This document shows positions 18,562 to 27,141 of a DNA stretch of 64,000 nucleotides, in pieces (the stretch's first letter is position 1; the number at the start of each line of letters is the position of its first letter). Source of the stretch: JBHJGP01 sp050331695 (GTDB taxonomy: Bacteria > Pseudomonadota > Alphaproteobacteria > Geminicoccales > Geminicoccaceae); the NCBI GenBank assembly GCA_050331695.1, contig JBHJGP010000031.1, positions 4,911 through 68,910 of the forward strand, read 5' to 3'. The position numbers and the translations under genes are program-made. Under the pieces are notes generated by a model, which worked only from the letters and a program-made list of their open reading frames with translations, searched no databases and was not told the DNA's origin.

Positions 18562-19308
18562 TCAGGCGAAACCGAGCGCGGCGATGCCGACCGCCGCGAT
18601 CACGCCAAGCGCGACCCTTCGGAACAGAACCTCGCTGGTCCTGCCAAAGGTGGCGGCGCCAAGCCACAGCGCCAGGCCGTAGATCGGCAACAATGTGATG
18701 ATGAGCCACAGCACCTCCCCGGTGAGCAGCCCGGCGGTGGCATGCCCGATCGGACTGAGAAACGAGGTCGCGCCGAAAAAGGCGAAGATGTTAGCCCGCA
18801 CCATCGCTGCCGGGTCCGGTCCGCTGAGCCAGAGGATCACCACGGGCGGGCCGCCGATCCCGACGGCACCGGAAAGCAAACCGGACAGCCCACCTGTCGT
18901 TAAGGTGGCGGTCCTTGAGGGCCGCCCCTGATATCGAACGCCGAGCGCCATGACCAGTGCCGCGGTCAGAACCAACATACCGATCACACGCGTCAGCAGA
19001 TCCTGGTCGGCCCACAGCAAAATGACCAGACCAGCGGGAAGCAGAGTCGCCCAAGACACGGTCAAGATCAAAACCTCGCGCCAGGCGCAATGGCGAAAGG
19101 CCCGGGGCAGGATTGGCAGGGTCGCGACCGCGTCCAGGAGTGCCATGGTCGGCACCGCGATTTTCGGATCGAAGGCCAGCGATAGCGTCGGGATCAGGAT
19201 CAGGGCCGTCCCAAAGCCACTGAAGCCGCGCACGATCCCGGCGAGTCCCGTGCCCAAGGCGGCGAGAGCGAAGGCCGGTGTCAGCACCAGTTCGGCAAGC
19301 TCGTTCAT
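18562..19308 (-). CDS. TauE/SafE-family sulfite/anion exporter
   Basis: A 248-residue inner-membrane protein with about eight helices in two repeats. The N-terminal GLAGIVRGFSGFGTALILIPTL and the second-half GLLSGAVGIGGPPVVILW motifs are the paired hallmarks of this family. Members move sulfite, sulfoacetate or other small organic anions. It converges with the class II aldolase gene (7 bases between stops) and is divergent from the D-threonine-aldolase-like gene. Confidence 0.93.
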   Translation of the reverse strand: MNELAELVLTPAFALAALGTGLAGIVRGFSGFGTALILIPTLSLAFDPKIAVPTMALLDAVATLPILPRAFRHCAWREVLILTVSWATLLPAGLVILLWADQDLLTRVIGMLVLTAALVMALGVRYQGRPSRTATLTTGGLSGLLSGAVGIGGPPVVILWLSGPDPAAMVRANIFAFFGATSFLSPIGHATAGLLTGEVLWLIITLLPIYGLALWLGAATFGRTSEVLFRRVALGVIAAVGIAALGFA

Positions 19309-19348
19309 GGCGTTGGGCTGGAAAGCCGATAGGATAAGGCGATCTTAG

Positions 19349-20443
19349 ATGCCGGGGAGGCCATCGTTGGTGACAATCGGGGAACAAGAGGCGAGGGCCG
19401 CCGACACCCCCTATCTGATGGCGGATCTGGATCGTATCGACGCCAATCTCATGCGCTGTCAACGCCACTTGGACGACCACGGCATCAGGCTCAGGCCTCA
19501 CATCAAAACCCACAAGATGGTCTGGCTGGCCGAACGCCAGTCGGAGTTAGGCGCCGTCGGCATCACCTGTCAGAAAATCGGTGAAGCGGAAGTCACGGTC
19601 GACGGCGGGATCGACGACATCCTGATCACTTACAACCTCATCGGCGCGGCCAAGCATCGACGCCTGGCCCCGTTGCTCGGCAAAGCCAAGATCACGCTTT
19701 CCGCTGATCATCCGGACATTGTCAGCGGGTATGCCGCGCTCGCGAGACAGGTCGGCCGGCCGATCGAGGTGATGGTCGAGTGCGACACCGGCATGGGCCG
19801 GTGCGGGGTGGCCGATCCGAAGAGTGCTGTGACGCTGGCCCAGATCATACGGAACCAGAACGGGCTCCGCTATAGAGGGCTCGTCACCTATCCCGATACC
19901 GCCGGCTCGAGTGAAGATCTCAATCGATGGCTTGAGGATGCGCGCACTTTATTCGCTGCTGCCGACATCGACATCGGCCAAGTGAGCAGCGGCGGTACGC
20001 CCAATCTATGGCGCGCCCACGAGGTTCCGGGGGTCAGCGAGCATCGGCCCGGCACATACGTTTTTATGGATCGTTCCCAGGTGGCGCGCGGGGTTTGCTC
20101 GTTTGACGACTGCGCGCTGGACGTGGTCGCGACGGTCGTCAGTCATCCGCGCGACCGGAGCATCGTCGTCGATGCGGGAAGCAAGACCCTGACCAGCGAT
20201 CTTCTGGGTCTTGAAGGCCATGGCCATATTCGGGAACTGCCAACCGCCCGGATCGTCAAGCTCAGCGAAGAACACGGGGTCGTCAGTTTGAACGGTGAGG
20301 CGGCACCGTGCCTCGGCGCGCGGCTCCGGATCGTTCCCAACCATGTGTGCGTGTGCGTGAACATGGTCGACCGGATCGCGTTTGCCCGTGATGGGGCGAT
20401 CCAAAGATGGGCATCAATCGATGCGCGCGGCCGTTCGGCTTAG
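19349..20443 (+). CDS. D-threonine aldolase / D-serine dehydratase-like PLP enzyme
   Basis: A 364-residue fold-type III PLP enzyme. The PLP Lys is in RPHIKTHK (about residue 53), ECDTGMGRCG follows in the barrel, SSGGTPN is the phosphate-binding loop and the C-terminal PNHVC gives the His-x-Cys metal pair known from eukaryotic-type D-serine dehydratase. Substrates in the family are D-threonine, D-serine or 3-hydroxy-aspartate. ATG 19349 lies 40 bases from the divergent TauE start. Along with the class II aldolase it suggests catabolism of hydroxy acids or D-amino acids. Confidence 0.93.
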   Translation: MPGRPSLVTIGEQEARAADTPYLMADLDRIDANLMRCQRHLDDHGIRLRPHIKTHKMVWLAERQSELGAVGITCQKIGEAEVTVDGGIDDILITYNLIGAAKHRRLAPLLGKAKITLSADHPDIVSGYAALARQVGRPIEVMVECDTGMGRCGVADPKSAVTLAQIIRNQNGLRYRGLVTYPDTAGSSEDLNRWLEDARTLFAAADIDIGQVSSGGTPNLWRAHEVPGVSEHRPGTYVFMDRSQVARGVCSFDDCALDVVATVVSHPRDRSIVVDAGSKTLTSDLLGLEGHGHIRELPTARIVKLSEEHGVVSLNGEAAPCLGARLRIVPNHVCVCVNMVDRIAFARDGAIQRWASIDARGRSA

Positions 20444-20985
20444 GGCATCACCCGGTCAATGCCATTCAACGCAGAATATTGACCGGTCAGGCGCCCCCCC
20501 GCCCGGGATCAAGAGGTTTTGCTCAGCCTTTCTTGCGCGGTCCACCGGAATGAAACGCCATCTCATACGGCAGATCGACGCTGACCCAGCCCTGATCGCC
20601 ACAATCGAACCCGAACCGCGTGGCGTCCTGGCCCGGAAGCCTCGCAGCCATGCGCCCGGCGTGAATGGCAGCCAGGCTTTGCGCCTGAGCGACGTCTTGC
20701 GTCGGCATAGCCACCGAAACGAAGGTCGACCACGTCGCGACCTGAACAACGATGAAGCAACTGATCACTGGGCTTACCTTTCTGGTTCGACACCCGAGGA
20801 GGCGTTGTCATCCAATGATCACAATATGAGGATAACATGGTGAGTTGGCTGTGTCTGCGGTCACATAGCCCACAGGTAGAAATTAATTTATCGCACTAAA
20901 CTTGACAAACAGTAAAGCCGGCCTTGACCGACCCGGCTTAGGCGCGCATTTCCGCCGTATAGGGTGATTTTATAGGAGCTGCGGC
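20444..20985. other. Gap with a small candidate ORF and a hairpin
   Basis: There is no long gene in these 542 bases. The minus strand carries one small candidate ORF (20523-20768), listed separately. The right part (20820-20985) is AT-rich and has an inverted repeat AAGCCGG (20915-20921) / CCGGCTT (20933-20939) with an 11-base loop, placed upstream of the thiolase gene. The hairpin has no T-run after it, so a terminator role is weak; it may be part of the thiolase leader. Confidence 0.4.
20523..20768 (-). CDS. Small hypothetical protein, possibly exported
   Basis: An 81-residue ORF with GTG start. A GAAAGG-like ribosome binding site lies about nine bases upstream, codon third positions are mostly G/C as in the neighbours, and the N-terminus is hydrophobic (MISCFIVVQVATWSTFVSVA) as in a signal sequence, ending near AQAQ. 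The remainder has a single Cys and a Gly/Asp segment. No family is recognised. It is the only convincing coding frame in the 542-base gap, but chance cannot be ruled out. Confidence 0.4.
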   Translation of the reverse strand: MISCFIVVQVATWSTFVSVAMPTQDVAQAQSLAAIHAGRMAARLPGQDATRFGFDCGDQGWVSVDLPYEMAFHSGGPRKKG

Positions 20986-22152
20986 ATGACCGGGTGCATC
21001 ATCGGCTGGGCCCATTCGCGCTTTGGACGACTGGAGGGACAGTCCGTCGAGCAACTGATCGTCTCGGTCGCGGCCGACGCACTTGCCCATGCCGGCCTCG
21101 CGCCCGGTGACGTCGATGCCATCTATGTCGGTCAGCTCAATGCCGGGTTTGTTCGCCAAGAGTTTCCGTCCTCACTGGCGCTGCAGCTCGACCCGTCATT
21201 GCGGTTCAAACCGGCCACGCGGGTCGAAAATGCCTGCGCCACCGGTTCTGCCGCCATCCACCAGGGCTTGAACGTCATCGATGCCGGCCGGGCCAAACGC
21301 GTCCTCGTCGTTGGCGTCGAGAAGATGACCGACGTAAGCGGCGCCGAGGTCGGTGACATCCTGATCAAGGCGGCCTATCTGGCCGAGGAGGGTGAGATCG
21401 AAGGCGGTTTCGCCGGCGTCTTCGGCCAGATCGCCCAAAACTATTTCCAGCGCTATGGCGATCAAAGCGATGCGCTTGCCCGGATCGCCGCGAAAAACCA
21501 CAAGAATGGTGCGAGCAATCCTCTTGCCCATATGCAAAAGGACCTTGGCTACGACTTCTGCCGCCAGGAGAGCGAGAAAAACCCGTTCGTCGCCGGACCG
21601 CTGAAACGGACCGACTGTTCGCTGGTGTCAGACGGCGCCGCAGCCGTCGTGCTCTCCGATGTCGACACCGCACTTGCGGCCAATCAGGCGATCGTGTTTC
21701 GCGCCGCCGAGCAGGTGAACGATTTTCTGCCCATGTCGAAGCGGGACATCGTCGCCTTCGAGGGCTGTGGCGAGGTGTGGCGCCGGGCTTTCGCCAAGGC
21801 TCGCGTCGGCCTCGATGATCTGAGCTTCGTTGAGACCCACGACTGTTTCACCATCGCCGAGCTTCTTGAGTATGAGGCGATGGGCTTGGCGAAGCCGGGC
21901 CACGGCGCGAAGGTGTTGGAGGAAGGGCAGACCGAACGGGATGGTAGACTGCCCGTCAATCCGTCAGGTGGCTTAAAATCCAAAGGCCATCCCGTGGGCG
22001 CCACGGGCGTATCGATGCACGCCTTGGCCTCAATGCAGCTTACCGGAACGGCGGGCGGCATCCAGGTGCCTGATGCCGAGCTCGCCGGCATCTACAATAT
22101 GGGCGGTGCGGCGGTGGCCAACTATGTGAGCGTGCTCGAACGCCTGCGCTAA
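20986..22152 (+). CDS. Thiolase-family acetyl-CoA acetyltransferase (SCP2-like)
   Basis: A 388-residue enzyme of the thiolase fold. The nucleophilic Cys is in RVENACATGSAAIHQG (about residue 84), and the C-terminal GGLKSKGHPVGATGVS gives the catalytic His. The second Cys motif of classical thiolases is replaced by an SCP2-type end (YNMGGAAVANYVS). Such proteins cleave or condense acyl-CoA. AGGAG lies about eight bases upstream of ATG 20986. It forms a plus-strand run with the small VOC-like protein and the OtnK-type kinase. Confidence 0.93.
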   Translation: MTGCIIGWAHSRFGRLEGQSVEQLIVSVAADALAHAGLAPGDVDAIYVGQLNAGFVRQEFPSSLALQLDPSLRFKPATRVENACATGSAAIHQGLNVIDAGRAKRVLVVGVEKMTDVSGAEVGDILIKAAYLAEEGEIEGGFAGVFGQIAQNYFQRYGDQSDALARIAAKNHKNGASNPLAHMQKDLGYDFCRQESEKNPFVAGPLKRTDCSLVSDGAAAVVLSDVDTALAANQAIVFRAAEQVNDFLPMSKRDIVAFEGCGEVWRRAFAKARVGLDDLSFVETHDCFTIAELLEYEAMGLAKPGHGAKVLEEGQTERDGRLPVNPSGGLKSKGHPVGATGVSMHALASMQLTGTAGGIQVPDAELAGIYNMGGAAVANYVSVLERLR

Positions 22153-22205
22153 CGCGTCTCGCGGCTCTCGAGCGACCTCCGCCTTGGGCGGGATGGGATT
22201 GGCTG

Positions 22206-22664
22206 TTGTCGCTTCTCCATGTTTCCATCAGTGCCACCAAGCCGCAGCCCACAGCCGAAGCGCTGGCTACGCTCCTGGGCGGCGTCGCCAAACCTTTTCC
22301 GCCGTTTCCCGGGTCCTGGATCGCGTTCAGCGCTCTCGATGACGGCACCGCGATCGAGGTCTATCCGACGTCCCATACTCTGAAGCCGGGCCCCCGGCAG
22401 ATCGATTATGTCGAGGGGCAACCGGACGCGTCGCCGACTTTTGTTCATCTGGCGATCGGATCGCCCCTTGATCACGCGGCCATTCTGGATGTCGCAGACA
22501 CAAGCGGCTGGCTTGCCCGATTGTGTGATCGCGGACCTTTTGAATGCGTCGAAGTCTGGATCGATGACAGATTGCTGGTGGAGGTTCTGAGCCCGGATAT
22601 GGTCGGATCTTACCGCGAGGGCATGACCGTCTCGAACTGGGCTTCGATGTTCGACCTCGACTGA
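22206..22664 (+). CDS. VOC-superfamily-like hypothetical protein
   Basis: A 152-residue soluble protein with the beta-alpha-beta-beta-beta pattern of the glyoxalase/VOC superfamily: LLHVSISATKP, then WIAFSALDDGTAIEVYP, FVHLAIG and WIDDRLLVEVLSPD. The His and Glu positions could hold a metal, but only one half of the site is clear. The start is TTG 22206; no better ATG precedes the first strand. It lies 53 bases after the thiolase gene on the same strand. The function is unknown. Confidence 0.7.
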   Translation: MSLLHVSISATKPQPTAEALATLLGGVAKPFPPFPGSWIAFSALDDGTAIEVYPTSHTLKPGPRQIDYVEGQPDASPTFVHLAIGSPLDHAAILDVADTSGWLARLCDRGPFECVEVWIDDRLLVEVLSPDMVGSYREGMTVSNWASMFDLD

Positions 22665-22753
22665 ACAGGGATCGTTTTCGTCCCGGCTCGCCCGTGCGAC
22701 AAGCGTCTGGCTAGCCCTCCGAAAAAGACAACCAATATCGGGGAGACGGGACC

Positions 22754-23998
22754 ATGCTGATCGGGTGCATCGCGGACGATTTCACGGGCGCCTCCGACGT
22801 CGCCGGCACCTTCGCCGCTGGCGGCATGAAAACCACCCTCTATGTCGGCCTCCAGCATAACGACGCCGATATAACCGTCGAGGCGGGTGTCGTCGCGTTA
22901 AAATCGCGGACCATTCCGGCAGCGGACGCGGTGCGGAAATCGCTGGCGGCGCTCGATTGGTTGCTGGCTCAGGGCTGTCGGCAGATCCTGTTCAAATACT
23001 GCTCGACCTTCGATTCCACCCCCCAAGGCAATATCGGCCCGGTGGCCGCCGCGCTCGCCGTAAGACTTGGCGAGAGGCGGGTAGTCTTCTGCCCGGCCTT
23101 TCCCGCGAATGGGCGATCGGTCTATCAGGGCCATCTGTTCGTCCGGGACATGCTGCTTAGCGAGAGCGGCATGCGCAATCACCCGCTGACGCCGATGCGC
23201 GATGCCGATCTGAGACGCGTCCTCGCCGCCCAGGGCGATTGGCCGGTCGAACACATCGATGCGGTGACGGTTTTCCAAGGGGCAGAGGCCATCGCCGAGT
23301 CCCTGGCCAAGCCGGAACGGGCTTTCGTCATCGTCGATGCCATTCGAGACGATGATCTTCTGGCGCTGGGCGCCGCGGTCGCCGACAGGAAATTGGTGAC
23401 CGGCGGCTCCGGCATCGCGCTGGGCCTTCCCGCCAATTTCGGCATCGAACCGGGCTCAAGGCCTTGGGCCGGCGAGGCTGGACCCGCGGCTATCCTTTCG
23501 GGCTCCTGTTCGGAAGCCACCCGCGCCCAGGTGGCGCGTTTCCGGCAATCCTTCCCGAGCCGGGAAATCAAGGCCCAAGACCTGATGGAGGGTGGGGAAA
23601 CCGCGGCCGATGCCGCTGCCTGGGTCTTGAGCCGCCACGAACCCGCGCTAGTCTTCACCTCCGCCGAACCGTCCGTGGTCAAGCTGGCCCAGGACCGCTA
23701 TGGCCGGGAGACGATCGCCGGCAGGATCGAGACCTTCTTCGCCAACCTGGCAGGCTTGCTGGTCGATCGAGGCATCCGGCGCCTGGTGGTCGCGGGCGGC
23801 GAAACCTCCGGTGCCGTCGTCGAGGGCCTCGGCCTTCAAGCCCTCGACATCGGACCGGACATCGCTCCCGGCGTTCCAGCGCTGCGGGCCCCGGACCGGC
23901 CTCTCGTCCTGGCGCTCAAGTCCGGCAATTTCGGCAACGAAGCCTTCTTCGGAAGTGCTTTGGCGGTCCTCAAGGGATCGGCGGAACGACGCGCCTGA
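22754..23998 (+). CDS. otnK: Four-carbon acid sugar kinase (DUF1537/OtnK family)
   Basis: A 414-residue kinase. The N-terminal domain opens with IGCIADDFTGASDVAG, holding the substrate Asp residues; the C-terminal nucleotide domain has VVAGGETSGAVVEGLG and the closing ALKSGNFGNEAFF motif. Family members phosphorylate 3-oxo-tetronate or related four-carbon acid sugars before cleavage by OtnC-type aldolases; the class II aldolase at 17889 is a candidate partner. ATG 22754 follows GGGGAGACGGGACC, a good ribosome binding site. Confidence 0.93.
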   Translation: MLIGCIADDFTGASDVAGTFAAGGMKTTLYVGLQHNDADITVEAGVVALKSRTIPAADAVRKSLAALDWLLAQGCRQILFKYCSTFDSTPQGNIGPVAAALAVRLGERRVVFCPAFPANGRSVYQGHLFVRDMLLSESGMRNHPLTPMRDADLRRVLAAQGDWPVEHIDAVTVFQGAEAIAESLAKPERAFVIVDAIRDDDLLALGAAVADRKLVTGGSGIALGLPANFGIEPGSRPWAGEAGPAAILSGSCSEATRAQVARFRQSFPSREIKAQDLMEGGETAADAAAWVLSRHEPALVFTSAEPSVVKLAQDRYGRETIAGRIETFFANLAGLLVDRGIRRLVVAGGETSGAVVEGLGLQALDIGPDIAPGVPALRAPDRPLVLALKSGNFGNEAFFGSALAVLKGSAERRA

Positions 23999-24092
23999 CG
24001 ATCCCACCACGGCACAATGGGCGCCTTAACACTTGGTCAAGGGAATGGCGGTATGATGTTACCTTCTGCGGCGAGGTCCCGGGAGCACTGGG

Positions 24093-24641
24093 TTGACGAG
24101 GTGGTTCATAGCCGGTGTGGTGCTGTTGGGCGCCGCCTACCTGATTGATCAAGACCCGGAGCTCCGGGCGCGGCTGATTGAACAGACCGCCGCCGTCGCC
24201 GATCACGCGGCAGCGGAGCTGAAACGTTCCGCGAACGAGCCGAAAACCACTTCGCGGACGACGGCGTCGGGCTGGAACCAGATCCGCATTCCAGGCAGCG
24301 CCTACGGCCAGCACATGGTCGACGTCAGTATCGAAGGCCGCTCGATCCGCTTTCTGGTCGATACCGGCGCTTCTTTTCTGGTGCTGAGCCCCGAAGACGC
24401 GAGGGCCATCGGGCTTCGGCCCATGCCCAGCGACTATACGGTCAAGTTTCGAACCGCCAACGGGTTCGTCCGGGCGGCGCCGGTGACCTTACGCGACGTT
24501 CGTCTTGGCCAGTTCGAAACCTATAATGTTGAAGCCTTCGTCAATGAGGTGCCGATTGGCACATCCCTGTTGGGTATGAACTTTCTGCAACGCTTCGAGC
24601 GGTTCGAGATCAGAGACGGCGACCTCACGCTCTACTGGTAG
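24093..24641 (+). CDS. Retropepsin-like aspartic protease (TIGR02281 family)
   Basis: A 182-residue protein with an N-terminal membrane anchor (about residues 3-18) and a C-terminal retropepsin-like domain. The catalytic Asp is in FLVDTGASFLVLS (about residue 91), followed by VRAAPVTLRDVRLG and SLLGMNFLQRFERF, the typical flap and closing strands. The start is TTG 24093 with GGGAG eight bases upstream. In alphaproteobacteria these are single-gene, inner-membrane-anchored proteases whose substrates are unknown. Confidence 0.92.
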   Translation: MTRWFIAGVVLLGAAYLIDQDPELRARLIEQTAAVADHAAAELKRSANEPKTTSRTTASGWNQIRIPGSAYGQHMVDVSIEGRSIRFLVDTGASFLVLSPEDARAIGLRPMPSDYTVKFRTANGFVRAAPVTLRDVRLGQFETYNVEAFVNEVPIGTSLLGMNFLQRFERFEIRDGDLTLYW

Positions 24642-24657
24642 CCCGGTCCAGACCGGG
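24642..24657. terminator. GC-rich hairpin between convergent genes
   Basis: CCCGGTC and GACCGGG form an inverted repeat with a very short centre right after the stop of the retropepsin gene, between it and the convergent DddP-like gene. It lacks a T-tract on either side, so it is at most a weak or two-way terminator. Confidence 0.3.
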
Positions 24658-24697
24658 TCTCGCCACGGTGGCTCCGCTGGCATCGAACAAGCTACCG

Positions 24698-25954
24698 TCA
24701 GCGCAAGAGATGATCCTCAAAGGGAAATGTCGACAGCAACTCAACGCCGGTTTCCGTGATGAGAGCCTGCTGCTCCAACTTGACCCCCTCAGCGCCATCT
24801 TCTTCGCCGATATAGCTTTCCACGCAGAGGGTCATGCCAGGCATGATTTCACCATCATATCCCGCATGCGGGAAGTCGCCGCGGTGATAGAGATAGGGAT
24901 ACTCGCCCGTCATGCCGCAACCATGGGCGGACAAGTAATAGCGATTGGCATAGTATTTTTCGGGAATATCCCATGCTGCCTCAGCGTAATCGTGAAAGCT
25001 CATGCCGGGTCTCAAAATACTTAAATTGTGTTGCACCTGTGCATGGGCGATCTGGTAGAGCTCTTTTTGCTCTGCGGATGGAGCGCCGGGGCCAGAAAAG
25101 AAGGTGCGGGAGAAATCGGAATAGTAGCCGTGGCAGCCGACAACATCCGTATCGAGCGCGATGAGCTCATTTTCTCCGATCATTTCGGATGAGCATTCCT
25201 GGAACCAGGGGTTGGTTCGCCGGCCAGCCGTAAGGAGCCGGGTCTCACAATAGTCGCCATTCTGCTCGATGATCGATTTGTGGAGCACAGCCCAAAGCTC
25301 GTTTTCCGTCAGACCGGGACGGATCGCCTCACGCAGTTTGGCAACACCGATCTCCGTCGCGCGAAGCGAGGCCTTGATACACTTCACCTCCTCCTTCGAC
25401 TTGATCGCACGCGCCATCTCGACGGCCTCCTGGGCATCGACGATTTGAAAACCCTGGGCCGCCATCGCTATGGCTGCGCCGGCGTTCATGCGCTCCATCC
25501 CAACCGTCGCGCCCGCACCGACCAGCGAGCGGATGAGGTCGCCCATCTCCGCCGCCCATGCCTTTTCTCGTTGGACGATGTCTGGACCCGCGGCGACAAA
25601 GCTCGCGGTCCTGGACGACCGCACCTCGTCCACCGTCTCGTAGCTCTGCCCAAGATGTAGACAGCCCGCGAACTCAAAAAGGATCGAACGCCCGGCCGTG
25701 AGCAGGAGGTGACGCGAGGGCGCGTTGCGCATGGAAAACACCTGCATGTTGCGGGTGCCCGTGGCGTAGCGGATGTTGATTGGATCGGAGAGGATGACAG
25801 CGGCGACGCCGCGGCTCGCCAGTTCTTCGCGAACGCGGGCGAGCCGATAACGCCTTACCGCCCGCAGGTCGATGCCCTCGCTTTCAGGCGCGCGATCAAG
25901 CAGCGCGATACCGGACAAATCGCTTCGTTCCGCGTGCCAGTCAAAATTGGCCAT
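24698..25954 (-). CDS. M24-family protein, DddP-like (possible DMSP lyase)
   Basis: A 418-residue protein with the pita-bread fold. The N-terminal domain (about residues 30-180) has SDPINIRYATGTRNMQVF; the catalytic domain has ETRLLTAGRRTNPWFQEC, the Asp metal ligands in ALDTDVVG and YYSDFSRTF, His in SAHGCGMTGEYP, Glu in LCVESYIG and the last Glu in VKLEQQALITETG. The ETRLL-NPWFQEC segment and spacing match DddP, the dimethylsulfoniopropionate lyase of marine bacteria, more than prolidases (comparison from memory). DMSP lyase activity is inference. It converges with the retropepsin gene; no other DMSP gene is adjacent. Confidence 0.82.
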   Translation of the reverse strand: MANFDWHAERSDLSGIALLDRAPESEGIDLRAVRRYRLARVREELASRGVAAVILSDPINIRYATGTRNMQVFSMRNAPSRHLLLTAGRSILFEFAGCLHLGQSYETVDEVRSSRTASFVAAGPDIVQREKAWAAEMGDLIRSLVGAGATVGMERMNAGAAIAMAAQGFQIVDAQEAVEMARAIKSKEEVKCIKASLRATEIGVAKLREAIRPGLTENELWAVLHKSIIEQNGDYCETRLLTAGRRTNPWFQECSSEMIGENELIALDTDVVGCHGYYSDFSRTFFSGPGAPSAEQKELYQIAHAQVQHNLSILRPGMSFHDYAEAAWDIPEKYYANRYYLSAHGCGMTGEYPYLYHRGDFPHAGYDGEIMPGMTLCVESYIGEEDGAEGVKLEQQALITETGVELLSTFPFEDHLLR

Positions 25955-26139
25955 GGTCAGGACGCCCCTCGCTCAACTCGGCGTAGAGGTATCCGCGTAT
26001 GCCGCGGTCCTCTCACAGTCACGCGTCATTTTGCGGATCAGGTGCGACGTGAGCCACGATCGGTCAAAGTGCAGGTGGAGCTGGTCTGTCAACGGGCCTT
26101 ATCTTCTCAAAGACTTTACGTGTTCCGTCAGTGTATCAC

Positions 26140-27021
26140 TCAGTCCCTTGCCAATTCCGCCTTGAGAAGATCCAGGAACAGGCGGCTGCGTTGAGGCGTG
26201 TATCGGCCGGGCGGGAGCACGGCTTGGATCGGTTGGTCGGCCGCACGCCATCCGGGTAAAACCTGAACGAGGCGTCCGGCCTCAAGGTCATCGTCCGTGA
26301 GCCACGCCGGAAGGTTGGCTACGCCCAAACCCTCGAGAACCGCGTTGCGCAACGTCGGCAGATGCGTCGAAGACAAACGCCCGTTCACTTGAACCGTGTG
26401 CCGTTCGCTCCCGCGCTTTAGGATCCAGCGGGTAGGCACTCGCCAAGACGCGTAGGCCAGACACGACACGGCGGCGAGATCGTCCGGTCGCCTCAAGGAG
26501 CTCGACGCGGCCGCGTGGTCCGGCGCCGCGACAAGTCTCATGGGGCAAGCTCCCAGAGATACGACACGTAATGCCTGCCCGTCGACGGTGCCAATCCGTA
26601 CAGCCACGTCGTGGCCGGAGACGGCAAGGTTGACGAATTCGTCCGACAGGTCGAGTGCCGCTTCGGCCGTGGGAAAGCGAGCGAGGTAGCGCCTGAGGAC
26701 GGGCGCGACCACCGCCTGCCCATAGCCGACGGGCGCCGCGACCCGCAAAAGGCCGACAGGTTCGTTCGTGCAGATCGCTTCCCGGGCCAGATCGATAGCG
26801 TCGAGCGCGTCGCGCATGTGCCTAAGAGCCCGCTCACCCTCGGCTGTGAGGGAGACAGATCGCGTCGAGCGATTGAGCAGCGTCGCGCCGAAGGAACTCT
26901 CGAGCGCCTTGACGGCTCGGCTAACCTGGCTTTGCGCAAGCTTGCTTTCGCGCGCGGCGGCCGAAAAGCTTCCAAGCTCGGCCGTACGCCGAAACAGGCG
27001 CATCGCGTCCAGTCTATCCAT
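26140..27021 (-). CDS. LysR-family transcriptional regulator
   Basis: A 293-residue regulator with an N-terminal helix-turn-helix (SFSAAARESKLAQSQVSRAVK, about residues 18-38) and an effector-binding domain. It is of the CrgA/DhaR-like LTTR branch (MDRLDAMRLF start). It is divergent from the alpha/beta hydrolase gene, with a 120-base intergenic region that holds LysR-type sites, so the hydrolase is its likely target. Confidence 0.94.
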   Translation of the reverse strand: MDRLDAMRLFRRTAELGSFSAAARESKLAQSQVSRAVKALESSFGATLLNRSTRSVSLTAEGERALRHMRDALDAIDLAREAICTNEPVGLLRVAAPVGYGQAVVAPVLRRYLARFPTAEAALDLSDEFVNLAVSGHDVAVRIGTVDGQALRVVSLGACPMRLVAAPDHAAASSSLRRPDDLAAVSCLAYASWRVPTRWILKRGSERHTVQVNGRLSSTHLPTLRNAVLEGLGVANLPAWLTDDDLEAGRLVQVLPGWRAADQPIQAVLPPGRYTPQRSRLFLDLLKAELARD

Positions 27022-27030
27022 GGGCGGGCC

Positions 27031-27059
27031 ACCAACTGTTGGTCATGCTGGATCAACAT
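27031..27059. promoter_or_regulatory. Candidate LysR operator between divergent genes
   Basis: Two elements lie side by side: a 13-base inverted repeat ACCAA-CTG-TTGGT (27031-27043) and a T-N11-A type half-palindrome ATG-N9-CAT (27045-27059). Both are in the intergenic space between the LysR gene and the hydrolase gene, where LTTR sites are expected. Binding is inferred. Confidence 0.4.
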
Positions 27060-27141
27060 AACTCAAAGCCCAAAAGCACGGTTACCCGGTCAGATTTGCA
27101 TAAACGAGGTTAAGCGTGTTGGTTCCTTCAAGGAGTTCGCA

